Origin: CAVQEK01 sp964596645
Lineage (GTDB): Bacteria; Bacteroidota; Bacteroidia; Cytophagales; Cyclobacteriaceae
Length of the DNA: 64,000 nucleotides
Direction: 5' to 3'
Assembly: GCA_964596645.1 (NCBI GenBank)
Contig: CAZQVB010000005.1
Span: 104,866-168,865, forward strand
The translations under genes were made by a program, and so were the position numbers. Below are positions 10,165 through 19,415 of the stretch, piece after piece (the stretch's first letter is position 1; each line of letters opens with the position of its first letter). Under the pieces are notes generated by a model. The model saw nothing but the letters and a program-made list of their open reading frames with translations, did no database searches and had not been told where the DNA came from.

Positions 10165-11811
10165 TTATTTGATTACGCTATTGATCGTCGTACTTTTTTC
10201 TTTCAAAACTATTTCTCTCAACTCTTTCAGTTGTTCACTATCCTCCTTAGATAAAGAGTTGATAAGATTAACCCATTCCAGCGGATCATTCTCCAGATTG
10301 TACAGTTCTTCTTCACCGAGCGAAGTCTGGATGTATCGGTACTGAGCGGTAGAAACGGCATAGTGAGGCAGAGGCTTACTCTTTAAGTTCGCTGCTGTGG
10401 TGTGATCCTCTCCGGGCAATATGGTTAATGCGTATTCCGGCCCTGCCCATCTTTCCTCTGTAGGGTCTTTAAGAAGTTTAATCAGACTATGGCCATCGAG
10501 CGGTATGTCATTACCGCCCTCGTTGGGATTACGGGGTAAACCGCAAGCCTCGATGAGTGTAGGATAAATATCGACCAGAGAGACAGGTTGTGCGCAGAGG
10601 GTGCCTTTGGCCTGGTGGTTTGGGAAGGATATGATCATTGGTATTTTACAGGCTTCCACCCACGCCGATTGCTTGTACAGAAAATCTTTTTCGCCCATGT
10701 GAAAACCATGGTCGCTGGTGATGATTACAATGGTATTATCAGCGTATTTGCTCTGGCTGACTGCCTCGAGCACCTTGCCTATTTGTTCATCAACAAAGGC
10801 AATCGAGGCTAAATATGCCTGAATCCAGCTTTTGTACAAGGCATCATCGCCCTTTTGTTGAAGAAATTGTAACCTTCTGAATCCGTAAAGAGATGTATCA
10901 GCCAATTGAGCTGCACAGTCTGAAATATCGTTGCCTACTACCTTGGGCAATTGGATCTGATTGATGGGGAACATTTGAAAATACTTTTCCGGTACATATA
11001 GCGGAGTATGCGGCCGGCAAAATCCCACGCCAAGAAAGAAAGGCGACTGGTGGTCTTCATTTAAAATTTTCCGGGCATATGCAGCATACAACTCATCAGG
11101 CATGAGGTCGCGGTCATCGTCTGTACGGTAATGAAATGCTTTACCGTACAATCTCCAGCCCTTATACCCCGGAATTCCTGCTTCCACATCGCGCTCCCAA
11201 TGAGGGATATCTGACAATGGACCAAATGTTTGTTCCCATTTGTGTGGAATATCAAATTCTTTAAAAAGGCCATTCATTGCAGGATGCTCTACAAGCATAG
11301 GGCCCTTACCTTTCCACGGAAACGGGCCAAAGTTTGCCTGAGGGCCAAAGTCGTCGTACATGGTATAATCTTCCTCGCCATTGTGGTACAACTTGCCTGT
11401 GCCGAACACTTTATAGCCGTTATCCTGGAAATGCCGCAGCATGTGCTTACTACTATTCAGGATTTCATTGTCACGCCAGGGTTCAAACCAGGTGAGGTTT
11501 GACTTATGTGGCATGATGCCCGTCATCATGCTGGATCGCGATGGCGCACAGATGGGATCGTTTGAATAAGCATTTGTAAAAGTGACTGCCTCTGCGCGAA
11601 ATGCGTCGATACTGGGACAAATAGCCTGTGGCTTATCGTCGGGATGGTAAACAATCGTATTGAGGTCATCACAAATAATGAACACTACATTGGGCTTCTC
11701 TATGGTCGAATGATTGCAGGCCGACATCATTACAACAAATAGTGAGACAGCTGTGCACAGCTTCAGCGTATAGGTCAGGTGTTTTATATAATTCCTTGTT
11801 TGATTACTCAT
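10165..11811 (-). CDS. Iduronate-2-sulfatase-like sulfatase (S1_7-like), lipoprotein, CAPSR
   Basis: The pattern PNVVFIICDDLNT, then CAPSRSSMMTG and GTGKLYH is that of the iduronate-2-sulfatase-like group (S1_7). C88, counted from the ATG at 11811, is the formylglycine precursor. ITSDHGFHMGEKDFLYKQS and the C-terminal ...LYNLENDPLEWVNL block are also typical. A lipoprotein signal (VVMMSAC) supports the start at 11811; an upstream in-frame ATG at 11829 adds six residues. The start overlaps the stop of the beta-helix gene by eight bases (ATGAGTAA), so the two are translationally coupled. The same pair of families in the same order recurs at 40799-43735. Group S1_7 members act on 2-O-type sulfates in several marine glycans; the exact site here is unknown. 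Confidence 0.92.
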   Translation of the reverse strand: MSNQTRNYIKHLTYTLKLCTAVSLFVVMMSACNHSTIEKPNVVFIICDDLNTIVYHPDDKPQAICPSIDAFRAEAVTFTNAYSNDPICAPSRSSMMTGIMPHKSNLTWFEPWRDNEILNSSKHMLRHFQDNGYKVFGTGKLYHNGEEDYTMYDDFGPQANFGPFPWKGKGPMLVEHPAMNGLFKEFDIPHKWEQTFGPLSDIPHWERDVEAGIPGYKGWRLYGKAFHYRTDDDRDLMPDELYAAYARKILNEDHQSPFFLGVGFCRPHTPLYVPEKYFQMFPINQIQLPKVVGNDISDCAAQLADTSLYGFRRLQFLQQKGDDALYKSWIQAYLASIAFVDEQIGKVLEAVSQSKYADNTIVIITSDHGFHMGEKDFLYKQSAWVEACKIPMIISFPNHQAKGTLCAQPVSLVDIYPTLIEACGLPRNPNEGGNDIPLDGHSLIKLLKDPTEERWAGPEYALTILPGEDHTTAANLKSKPLPHYAVSTAQYRYIQTSLGEEELYNLENDPLEWVNLINSLSKEDSEQLKELREIVLKEKSTTINSVIK

Positions 11812-13192
11812 GTTCCCACAAATCATCAATAAACTTCTCCATCAGTCGTGTATCAAAGTACTGGAGCTTTTCTGTTCCGATTAGGCCGGCATAGGAGTCT
11901 TGGCCAAAACTCACATTATTGATTGCCAGAGTACCCGTACCCTTTGACAGCACCCCCTGTTTTTCGAAAGCGTTGATATTGTTGGCAACAATGGAATTAT
12001 TCACACAAGTTTCATCTTCGAGAATTCCATACTTCATTTTTGGGGCAACCGGCCAGTTGAATATTGCATTGCCTGTGACGGTCACGCCTTTCGTTTTATT
12101 CATAAGTATAATCCCGCTTTTCACGCTTTCTCTGTCCTCAGCTGTGCGGGGCATCTTTCTAAATTTGCGTTCATCCTGCTTAAAGATCAGAGAATCAGTC
12201 TGCGCATCGAAAATATTGATGCTCCCATTGTCGATGATGTTATTTCCGGTTACAGTGCCCCATTTGGCGTTATTTAGTACGATGCCGTGCCCTTCTGACC
12301 AACAGAAAATGCTACTACTAATATTTACTTCAGGAGAATCCTCAACCAATACAGCGTCGCTTTGAATTTGAAACGTCCGGCAACCTGATATGAGCACACT
12401 GCAACTTTGCTTTCGGAGATAGAATGCCTGCCTCTTGGATTGATAGACGGTGACATTGGTGATATTTGCCACGAGGGCATTATGACAAACTACACCAAAG
12501 CTGCCTCCATAAATGACGCAGTTGGTAACGTTGTTTGGTACAAAATCGCCTCCTCGTCCACCACCGGCCAGATTATTTAGCTTTATACCAGCTTCACCAC
12601 AAGCCACCACCCGGCAATTGCGCACATCGGACAAAAAGGTAGCATCGTCCAGCAAAATGCCATTTTTATTCATGCCAACAATGGTGACACCGTCTACCAC
12701 ACAATCTCCACTGTTGCTAATGACAATGCCATGGGTTGACACGTTGTTCTTACGACTAGGGTACAGCAGGAAATTTTTTAGTGTCACCTTGTCCTGCCCT
12801 TCTACCAAGAAGCCAACGCCTGTTTTATGGGCTGAATCAATCACAAAGACAGATCCCATATCACTTCCCCTAAGGGTAATGTTGGAAGTAAGGCGGACAA
12901 CCTCGGTGAGATAGAACTTACCCGTGTGAATAAATATCTCTCCCCCAGTGCTGCTCAACCGATCAGCAGCCCATTGAATGGCTTCATCAGCGCTAGGTGA
13001 ATAAAAATGATGCTTAAAATCCAAAGCGCCCCGAACCATATACGCATCTTCTTTCAAGAAAACCTCAAAATTTTGTATGTCAAAATCATCTTTACCATTG
13101 CATCCAGCTGCCAAAATCGAAATAGAAAGCCCTGCCAATAGCACTAAGTATCGGGAATGCCAAGAAGTGCAACATTTACAGATTCGCATCAT
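11804..13192 (-). CDS. Right-handed parallel beta-helix lipoprotein, cassette copy 1
   Basis: This 462-residue protein has lipobox LAAGC near residue 31 and then short repeated strands of pectate-lyase-like type (NITLRGSDMG, KVTLKNFLLYP, GDCVVDGVTIVG, AKWGTVTGNNII). The fold is well supported; activity is not. It shares distinctive motifs with the protein at 40799-42118: GGRGGDFVPN, WGTVTGN and SGN/TGN-AIFNW at corresponding places, so the two are paralogues. Both directly precede an S1_7-like sulfatase. Such helices occur in polysaccharide lyases, glycoside hydrolases and epimerases; I cannot assign a CAZy family. It starts one base after the GH2 stop, inside the same operon. It is a candidate for the backbone-cleaving enzyme missing from the locus. 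Confidence 0.85.
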   Translation of the reverse strand: MMRICKCCTSWHSRYLVLLAGLSISILAAGCNGKDDFDIQNFEVFLKEDAYMVRGALDFKHHFYSPSADEAIQWAADRLSSTGGEIFIHTGKFYLTEVVRLTSNITLRGSDMGSVFVIDSAHKTGVGFLVEGQDKVTLKNFLLYPSRKNNVSTHGIVISNSGDCVVDGVTIVGMNKNGILLDDATFLSDVRNCRVVACGEAGIKLNNLAGGGRGGDFVPNNVTNCVIYGGSFGVVCHNALVANITNVTVYQSKRQAFYLRKQSCSVLISGCRTFQIQSDAVLVEDSPEVNISSSIFCWSEGHGIVLNNAKWGTVTGNNIIDNGSINIFDAQTDSLIFKQDERKFRKMPRTAEDRESVKSGIILMNKTKGVTVTGNAIFNWPVAPKMKYGILEDETCVNNSIVANNINAFEKQGVLSKGTGTLAINNVSFGQDSYAGLIGTEKLQYFDTRLMEKFIDDLWEHE

Positions 13193-13193
13193 G

Positions 13194-16046
13194 TTAGTAG
13201 CTGTTTAGAATATTATAAAAGAGCTTTTTAGCTACCGGGTCGTCGTCAATATTTTCGAGGATCCTTAACATTGACAGCACTACCTGTCCTTCTCCGAAAG
13301 GGATTTCAGAAAAAGTGGAGCCCCAATATGTTTCTCCAGGCCCCAGGTAATTCTGATCAAAGCGATAATCCTTATACCAATCCCATGTGACTGCCCCGGC
13401 GATGAGCAACTGGGTAGCTGGTACGTCTAATATCATGCGATGGGGAATTACATTTTGATAGACCTGATCCATCATGGTATTTTGCGGCAGACCATAGAAT
13501 ACCGGGTGGTCTTTTACCACATGGTTCACCGGCACCCAGTTGCCTCCGGCCGCATCGGTTTTTAGTGGCTTGTCGAAAAGGCCACTTAATGGTGGTTTCA
13601 GGAAGACGACGGTACCACCACTTTGAGCATGTCGTTTCAAATGATTGATCACGCCCTGATCTTTCACCTCTCCCACAATCACAGTATTCACACTGGTTTG
13701 GCCTGAGAACCTGATATTATTCAGCTTTCTCGTGCCTAGTACCTTGTCCAGATGTCCTGATTCGTCGTAATAAGCCACAACATTTTTATCAGTAATCGTC
13801 ACTTGAGGGTATACAGTGAAATGCCAATTGTTCTGAGTGATCATCGAGCCACTATCATGCATTTGTGCTATGAGGGTATAGTGGCCGGGTTTTGATGCTT
13901 TCCACTGTTCGGTGAGAATTTCGATAATATTGCCTTCGATGTTGGTACTGCCTTTCTTTTGAAATGCAGATATGCCATTTTCATCCATAATGTCGACAGT
14001 AAATTGCAATCGTCGCGCTGAGCCCCTATTGAGCGCATGTACTGACAACGCAACGTTTTCACCTATAAAATATGCCGGCTTATTGGTTCGGACTGGCAGA
14101 TAGAGCTCCTTATTTACTTCCTTTATTGTATCGAAGGTTTTCTTCTTATTCCTAAAAATATCCAGTATGCCTGCCCCTACTATCCAGTCGCCACCGGTGA
14201 AAGCATGCAGGCAATATCCATCGAGCTTATCATTAAGTAATGCGGACTCCAGTTGCAACTTGTTGCCATTGGCCTGTATGGTTTGTGAAGCCTGACAAAA
14301 AGCTGAAACAGTCGGGAAAACAGACCGTATCTCCATTTCATCGATGCACCTGTTCAGGTCATCTTTCATGCGATGGTGATAGCGATAAATGGGTGATTTT
14401 GGATTGCCATCTTGTTGCAAGGCACTCGTGGTGCTGTCGAGATCAGGAAAACCACCGTATCCTATTTCTGAGATGAAAATGAGTTTATCAGGAATAATTT
14501 TGCTGTTCGTATGTCCGATTTTTTCAATCCCCAGCTTTTCAAATTCTTCATCGGTTTTTCCAAGGTGTACAAAATTATTGTAGGTGACGTTGTCAACCGG
14601 TGCGCGCTTATAGCTGTGAATTTCGTTGATGTCGATGGGCTCCATTTCGCCCGGATTATAGGCATGAGCACCACCTACCCAACCACCCGACTCATCCACT
14701 ATTAGCCGTGTCGGATCCAAATCGCGTACAAACACGGCTGTTTTGTGCTTCAACCGACCGATGGAATGCCGATGAATTTCATTATAGAGTTCCCAACATA
14801 TGACGGATGGGTGATTGCGGTCGCGGAGCACCATTTCTTCAAATTCATTCATAATGCGCTCTTCCATCCGGGGCGATTCGGCGGGCCACTGTCCCATGCA
14901 TTCAATGGCTGGTGAGGCGATGATCATCATTCCCATTTCGTCTGCCATATCCAGAATGGGTTTCGGACACTGCCGACGCCATGGCCTAAGCAGATTAAAG
15001 CCCAGTTCTTTGGCCAATTCTATTTCTTTGCGCACGTAATCTTTTGAGGGGGGGGCAGCTAAGGTATGCGGGTACAAACCTTCCCAAAACCCTGATCGAA
15101 TGATGATCTTTTCGCCATTCAGGTAGAAGTCGTCATTTTTAATCTCGAAATGTCGCATACCAAAAGACACTTCGTTCTGGTTGATCACTCGCTCTCCATC
15201 CTTCAGCACTACCCTTGCCAAATACAAGTTGGGATCATCAACCGACCACAATTTTGGGTTATCCCACTGAAGCACTACAGAACCTTTTTCTGTGCCGGGC
15301 AGCAACGTCAGTTCTTGTTCCCAACTGTCCACCGGGTTTTCGACATTAAGCTTTTCGAAAATGGCTACATAGGCTTGAAAACTTCTGGCTCTTTTTGATA
15401 TGTTTTTAAATTGGTAATTAACCTTGGCAGCATTTTCATCAATCCGGGGCTCCACAAAAATATCGTTCACAAAGCACTCTTCTGAAATTCTCAGATAAAC
15501 CGACTGCCAGATCCCTCCGGTTAAGGCCCCTCTCCAATGTGGCATATCAAGTCTTCCGAGTCCATCGATTATGAGGTTTTCACGCACAATGGGACCAATA
15601 ACTCGCACCGCCACGAAATTATCTTTGTCAAAGTGCAGTAAGTCGCCAACTTCAAACTCGAACCCTGTGTAACCCCCTTCGTGCTGACCTGCCGGAACAC
15701 CGTTCACCCAGACCTCTGTTCTGTAATTTGACGCGTCGAAGCCGAGCCGAACACTTTTATTTTCCCATTTTTGTTGAGCGGAAAAGGTTTTTCCATACCA
15801 GGCCACACCTTCATAATCCTGCTCAAGCAGTTCCCAGGAAGAGGGTACCTCAATCTTTCTCTTGGGAATATATTCAGCAAACACCTCAGAATTGTGCAAC
15901 CCTAAAAGATTGCCTTGATTCCCAAAATCAAAAATGATGTCCCATTCTCCGTTCAGGCTTTCTTCCTGCTGCACAATCTGCGCCCAACCCAATGAGAATG
16001 AACTCATTAAAATCCAAAATGTCGATATTTTAATCACGTTGCTCAT
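13194..16046 (-). CDS. GH2 beta-glycosidase, secreted (beta-galactosidase/glucuronidase type)
   Basis: The 950-residue protein has a Sec signal (SSFSLGWAQ, about 1-22), then the GH2 order: jelly-roll sugar-binding domain (LNGEWDIIFD to about 190), immunoglobulin-like domain (to about 300), TIM barrel (to about 620) and C-terminal domains. WELYNEIHRH supplies E423 as acid/base and FISEIGYGG supplies E527 as nucleophile, both intact. GH2 enzymes are retaining beta-galactosidases, beta-glucuronidases, beta-mannosidases or relatives; specificity is not readable here, but a beta-galactosidase would fit an anhydrogalactose pathway encoded next door. It lies 24 bases after the kinase gene, linking extracellular degradation with sugar-acid catabolism in one transcription unit. 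Confidence 0.9.
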   Translation of the reverse strand: MSNVIKISTFWILMSSFSLGWAQIVQQEESLNGEWDIIFDFGNQGNLLGLHNSEVFAEYIPKRKIEVPSSWELLEQDYEGVAWYGKTFSAQQKWENKSVRLGFDASNYRTEVWVNGVPAGQHEGGYTGFEFEVGDLLHFDKDNFVAVRVIGPIVRENLIIDGLGRLDMPHWRGALTGGIWQSVYLRISEECFVNDIFVEPRIDENAAKVNYQFKNISKRARSFQAYVAIFEKLNVENPVDSWEQELTLLPGTEKGSVVLQWDNPKLWSVDDPNLYLARVVLKDGERVINQNEVSFGMRHFEIKNDDFYLNGEKIIIRSGFWEGLYPHTLAAPPSKDYVRKEIELAKELGFNLLRPWRRQCPKPILDMADEMGMMIIASPAIECMGQWPAESPRMEERIMNEFEEMVLRDRNHPSVICWELYNEIHRHSIGRLKHKTAVFVRDLDPTRLIVDESGGWVGGAHAYNPGEMEPIDINEIHSYKRAPVDNVTYNNFVHLGKTDEEFEKLGIEKIGHTNSKIIPDKLIFISEIGYGGFPDLDSTTSALQQDGNPKSPIYRYHHRMKDDLNRCIDEMEIRSVFPTVSAFCQASQTIQANGNKLQLESALLNDKLDGYCLHAFTGGDWIVGAGILDIFRNKKKTFDTIKEVNKELYLPVRTNKPAYFIGENVALSVHALNRGSARRLQFTVDIMDENGISAFQKKGSTNIEGNIIEILTEQWKASKPGHYTLIAQMHDSGSMITQNNWHFTVYPQVTITDKNVVAYYDESGHLDKVLGTRKLNNIRFSGQTSVNTVIVGEVKDQGVINHLKRHAQSGGTVVFLKPPLSGLFDKPLKTDAAGGNWVPVNHVVKDHPVFYGLPQNTMMDQVYQNVIPHRMILDVPATQLLIAGAVTWDWYKDYRFDQNYLGPGETYWGSTFSEIPFGEGQVVLSMLRILENIDDDPVAKKLFYNILNSY

Positions 16047-16070
16047 TTTTCCGATTTTAGCTTCCGCACG

Positions 16071-17162
16071 TTATCGCATTACCCTTCCGGATGTCGAGCC
16101 CCCCATCAGAGCTTCTACTTCGGTGCGTGAAACGTAATTGAAATCGCCATTGATTGAATGGCACAAGCAAGATGATGCCACTGCAAAGCGAATGGCATTT
16201 TCGCTTTCATCCAATCCGGGTGTGTTGAGCGCAAAGACTAATGCCGCCCCAAATGAATCGCCACCGCCGACGCGGTCGATTATATGCTTAATTTGATAAG
16301 GCTCGTAGCGCTCATTATTCAGCGGGGCAAAGTGAGCATTTTCATTTGCCGCATCGTACAGCATAGCCCCCCAGTTGTTGTGTGTAGCTGATATGCTCTC
16401 GCGCAGGGTAATGGCCACCTTTGTCACGTTCGGAAACTGCTTCACTATTTCTCTAGCTACATCGGTGTATTTGGCCACTTCTAGTTTACCGCCTTCCACG
16501 TCAGTGTTCTCTGCCGATATACCCAGTACATCGTGTGCATCTTCTTCATTGGCGATCACTACATCAACATAAGGCAGGATTTCGCGTATGGTTTTTTGCG
16601 CCAGCTCAGTGGCTGAAGTGCCTGTTTGCCAACGCCAAAGTTTTTTGCGAAAGTTTAGATCACAAGACACCGTCAATCCATTTTCCTTGGCTTCACATAC
16701 TGCAGTCTTCGTAGCATTGGCAGATATTTCGGAAAGCGCAGGCGTAATCCCCGTTGTATGTAGCCATCCGGCGTCGGCCAATAATGTGTTCCAGTCGTAG
16801 GCATCACCGGGGGTTAGCGAAACAGCCGAATAATCGCGGTCATACAAAACCTTACTCGGCCGCTGGTTGGCACCGCGCTCAACGAAGTACAGCCCAAAGC
16901 GCCCGTAGTTGGTTATTTTTATTCCTGACGTATCGATGTCAATTCCCTTTAATACCGTGAGGCAGGCTTCAGTCATTTCATTGTCGGGCAAGGCCGTGAC
17001 AAACCGTACCTTACCCCCCAACATGGCGATTGATGCGGCCACGTTGGCTTCTGCCCCGGCAAAAGTGATGTCCAGCTTTCCGGGCATGCTTTGCCTGAAT
17101 CGCTGAAAATTTTCAGGACACAAACGCCCCATTATTTCTCCAAAAGTCACGATGGTTTTCAT
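16071..17162 (-). CDS. kdgK: 2-keto-3-deoxygluconate-type kinase, PfkB family (KdgK)
   Basis: This PfkB/ribokinase-family protein (363 residues from the ATG at 17162; an ATG at 17195 adds eleven residues without family support) has MKTIVTFGEIMGRLCP at the start, the AGAEANVAASIAMLGG sugar-binding block, a long substrate lid, and the signature DRVGGGDSFGAAL near the C-terminus with the catalytic Asp. These are the hallmarks of 2-keto-3-deoxygluconate or -galactonate kinases. It would phosphorylate the 2-keto-3-deoxy acid made by the upstream dehydratase/cycloisomerase at O6 (cytoplasm, ATP-dependent), feeding the adjacent aldolase. It is 69 bases downstream of that aldolase gene. Epimer preference (gluconate versus galactonate) is not decidable from sequence. 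Confidence 0.9.
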   Translation of the reverse strand: MKTIVTFGEIMGRLCPENFQRFRQSMPGKLDITFAGAEANVAASIAMLGGKVRFVTALPDNEMTEACLTVLKGIDIDTSGIKITNYGRFGLYFVERGANQRPSKVLYDRDYSAVSLTPGDAYDWNTLLADAGWLHTTGITPALSEISANATKTAVCEAKENGLTVSCDLNFRKKLWRWQTGTSATELAQKTIREILPYVDVVIANEEDAHDVLGISAENTDVEGGKLEVAKYTDVAREIVKQFPNVTKVAITLRESISATHNNWGAMLYDAANENAHFAPLNNERYEPYQIKHIIDRVGGGDSFGAALVFALNTPGLDESENAIRFAVASSCLCHSINGDFNYVSRTEVEALMGGSTSGRVMR

Positions 17163-17231
17163 AGTACAAGGAATGAGTTGGAAGACCGGAAGCAAAAGCG
17201 AACAAGATTTTGGGTCGGTCTCAAAAAAATG

Positions 17232-17906
17232 TTATTGTCTTCTAATTTGTCTGATTAAGTCTCGAATCTCTTTTGCATTTGCTGTGATGGCCTCCCAATT
17301 TTCGGCCTGTATAACTGGCCCTTTTGCCAGCCACGACCCGCCAATGGCGGTTATTAAGGGTGATTCGAGGTATGAGCGGGCGTTGTCCATATTGCACCCG
17401 CCCAGCGGTATAAATTTCAATTCGAGATATTGGTAGGGAGCTACCATATTGATCAAATGCTCGAGCCCGCCGGAGGTTTCAGCAGGGAAATATTTCAACA
17501 CACGGCAGCCCTGTTCTATCGCTATTTCAATGTCGGTTGGCGTCATCACGCCAGGTGCGAAAGGCAAGCCCTCCTTTTGCGCCTGTGCTATTACCCTGGG
17601 GTTACAACCGGGGGCGACTGCAAAATCGGCTCCAGCACCTGCCACTGCTTTTACCTGTTCGGTTGTCAACACCGTGCCGAAACCGAGCAATATTTCGGGA
17701 ACTTCTTTTTTTATGGCTTTCCCCGCTTCCACGGCAACCGGGGTACGGAGCGTAAGCTCTATGGCATCCACACCACCTTTCAAAAGTGCTTTTGCCAAAG
17801 GCACGGCATGGTTTAGCTGGTCTATAACCAATACAGCAATTACTCCGGCATCGTCTATCCGTTGTATCATTTTCGGCGTCATCGCCTTTTGTTCAACAGG
17901 TTGCAT
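17232..17906 (-). CDS. eda: 2-keto-3-deoxy-6-phospho-sugar-acid aldolase (KDPG/KDPGal aldolase, Eda type)
   Basis: The 224-residue class I aldolase has the small TIM barrel of the Eda family: AIELTLRTP (E50, acid/base), GFGTVLT, FAVAPGCNP and VLKYFPAE, in which K138 is the Schiff-base lysine. It splits 2-keto-3-deoxy-6-phosphogluconate (or the galactonate epimer) into pyruvate and glyceraldehyde 3-phosphate. Length and residues are standard for the family. It sits between the aldehyde dehydrogenase and kinase genes, so the four catabolic enzymes are contiguous. The substrate epimer is set by the upstream steps. In DeLey-Doudoroff-like routes for anhydrogalactose, as reported for Zobellia carrageenan catabolism, the same enzyme set appears. 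Confidence 0.92.
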   Translation of the reverse strand: MQPVEQKAMTPKMIQRIDDAGVIAVLVIDQLNHAVPLAKALLKGGVDAIELTLRTPVAVEAGKAIKKEVPEILLGFGTVLTTEQVKAVAGAGADFAVAPGCNPRVIAQAQKEGLPFAPGVMTPTDIEIAIEQGCRVLKYFPAETSGGLEHLINMVAPYQYLELKFIPLGGCNMDNARSYLESPLITAIGGSWLAKGPVIQAENWEAITANAKEIRDLIRQIRRQ

Positions 17907-17975
17907 TTTATTGATTTTATTCTCTATCGGCTAAAAATGGACTTGATGCACATTTGCGGTTTTTAACTATTGTAA

Positions 17976-19412
17976 TCACACCCGAATTGTGATTCGTTTT
18001 TTCTCTAAGTAATCATCCAGAGCAAAGTGTGAGCAATCATGGCCAATACCACTTTCCTTTACACCTCCATGCGGCAGGTAAATGGCATATTTAAAACCAT
18101 TTACATGCACTTCGCCTACTTCCAGCTCGGTGCTGAATTTATGTATGCGATTTACATCGTTGGTGTACAAGTAGCTCGAAAGGCCTACATCGCTGCTGTT
18201 GGCCATGGCCAGAACTTCATCTTCCGTTTCAAATGAAATAATAGAAGCAAGCGGACCGAAAATCTCTTCTCTGAAAATGGTCATTTCCTGGGTTACACCA
18301 GAAAATACAGTTGGTTCGTAGAAAAATCCTTGCGGCTTGTCTTCGGGAATTTTCCCTCCGCATTCCATTTTGGCGCCTTCGGCCACAGTTTTTTCTACCA
18401 ATGCAATAATGCGCTCGCGCGAGCGATCATCGACCATTGGCCCCATATCGGGTTGCCCATCGCGGCCAAAACCAACATTGATCTTTTTGGCCTTTTCTAC
18501 AAATCGCGCTACGAACTCATCGTATACCGCCTGATGCACAAATATGCGGTTGGGAGACACGCAAATTTGCCCGCAATTACCAAACTTCAGTGCAGACAGG
18601 TCGCTAACGGCCTGGCTCAGGTTGGCATCGGGAAAAACGATGGCCGGCGCATTACCGCCCAACTCCATGCTGAAATGTTTGATGGAAGTTGATGCCTGTT
18701 GCATGGCTTTACGCCCGGAAGCCGAGGAGCCGATCATGGTGATGACTCGCGGGATTTTGCTGGATGACAAGGTTAGGGCAAGCTCTTCGTTGCTCCCTGC
18801 CAGGATGTTGACCACCCCTTTGGGGAAATTGATGCTTGCCATAATTTCGCCAATAACATAAGCCGATAAAGGAGCGTTGGCAGATGGTTTTAAAATCAGT
18901 GAGCAACCTGCGGCCAGTGCGGGGCCTAATTTAAAGCCCAGATTCAGTAAGGGGAAGTTCCACGCGAGATAACCAACAGCAACCCCGGCCGGTTGGCTGA
19001 TGATGCGGTGTACGTGGGTATTGTCCGGGTCGGGAATGATCTCATCGCGGCGGTGAAGCATTTCCTGCGGGTACCACTCCAAAGCCTTTACCACGGTTTC
19101 ATAATCTTCAAAAGCCTGGTTGTAGGTTTTCCCCATTTCGTACATGACCGATTCGCGGATCAGTTGCTCCTTATCCTTTACGGCAACTACGAGTTTATCC
19201 ATCCACATTTTGCGGGTGGTGAGGCTCATTTGCGACCATTTTTTGAAACCTTCTTTGGCCGCACGAAGCGCTTTCTCGGCGTCTTCCTTGCCTGCCCAGG
19301 CGATGGTGGCCACTGCTTTTCCGGTGCCGGGGCATATCACTTCTCTTGAAGCTCCCTTTGTGGCCTCCACCAACTCGCCACCTATGTATAGTTTTTTGTG
19401 TCCGAAGTCCAT
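17976..19412 (-). CDS. NAD(P)-dependent aldehyde dehydrogenase, sugar aldehyde candidate
   Basis: This 478-residue protein has full aldehyde dehydrogenase architecture: AWNFPLLN (cofactor site), ITMIGSSASGRKAM, the MELGGNAP glutamate region and NCGQICVSPNRIF with the catalytic cysteine. Succinate-semialdehyde or lactaldehyde dehydrogenases are general relatives. Its place between a mandelate-racemase-type enzyme and a KDPG aldolase points to oxidation of an open-chain sugar aldehyde to an aldonate. 3,6-Anhydrogalactose exists largely as a free aldehyde and is oxidised by an enzyme of this family, so an anhydrogalactose dehydrogenase is my preferred inference; lactaldehyde oxidation from fucose is the main alternative. 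It is cytoplasmic (no signal), three bases downstream of the enolase-family gene. Confidence 0.88.
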   Translation of the reverse strand: MDFGHKKLYIGGELVEATKGASREVICPGTGKAVATIAWAGKEDAEKALRAAKEGFKKWSQMSLTTRKMWMDKLVVAVKDKEQLIRESVMYEMGKTYNQAFEDYETVVKALEWYPQEMLHRRDEIIPDPDNTHVHRIISQPAGVAVGYLAWNFPLLNLGFKLGPALAAGCSLILKPSANAPLSAYVIGEIMASINFPKGVVNILAGSNEELALTLSSSKIPRVITMIGSSASGRKAMQQASTSIKHFSMELGGNAPAIVFPDANLSQAVSDLSALKFGNCGQICVSPNRIFVHQAVYDEFVARFVEKAKKINVGFGRDGQPDMGPMVDDRSRERIIALVEKTVAEGAKMECGGKIPEDKPQGFFYEPTVFSGVTQEMTIFREEIFGPLASIISFETEDEVLAMANSSDVGLSSYLYTNDVNRIHKFSTELEVGEVHVNGFKYAIYLPHGGVKESGIGHDCSHFALDDYLEKKRITIRV

Positions 19413-19415
19413 ATG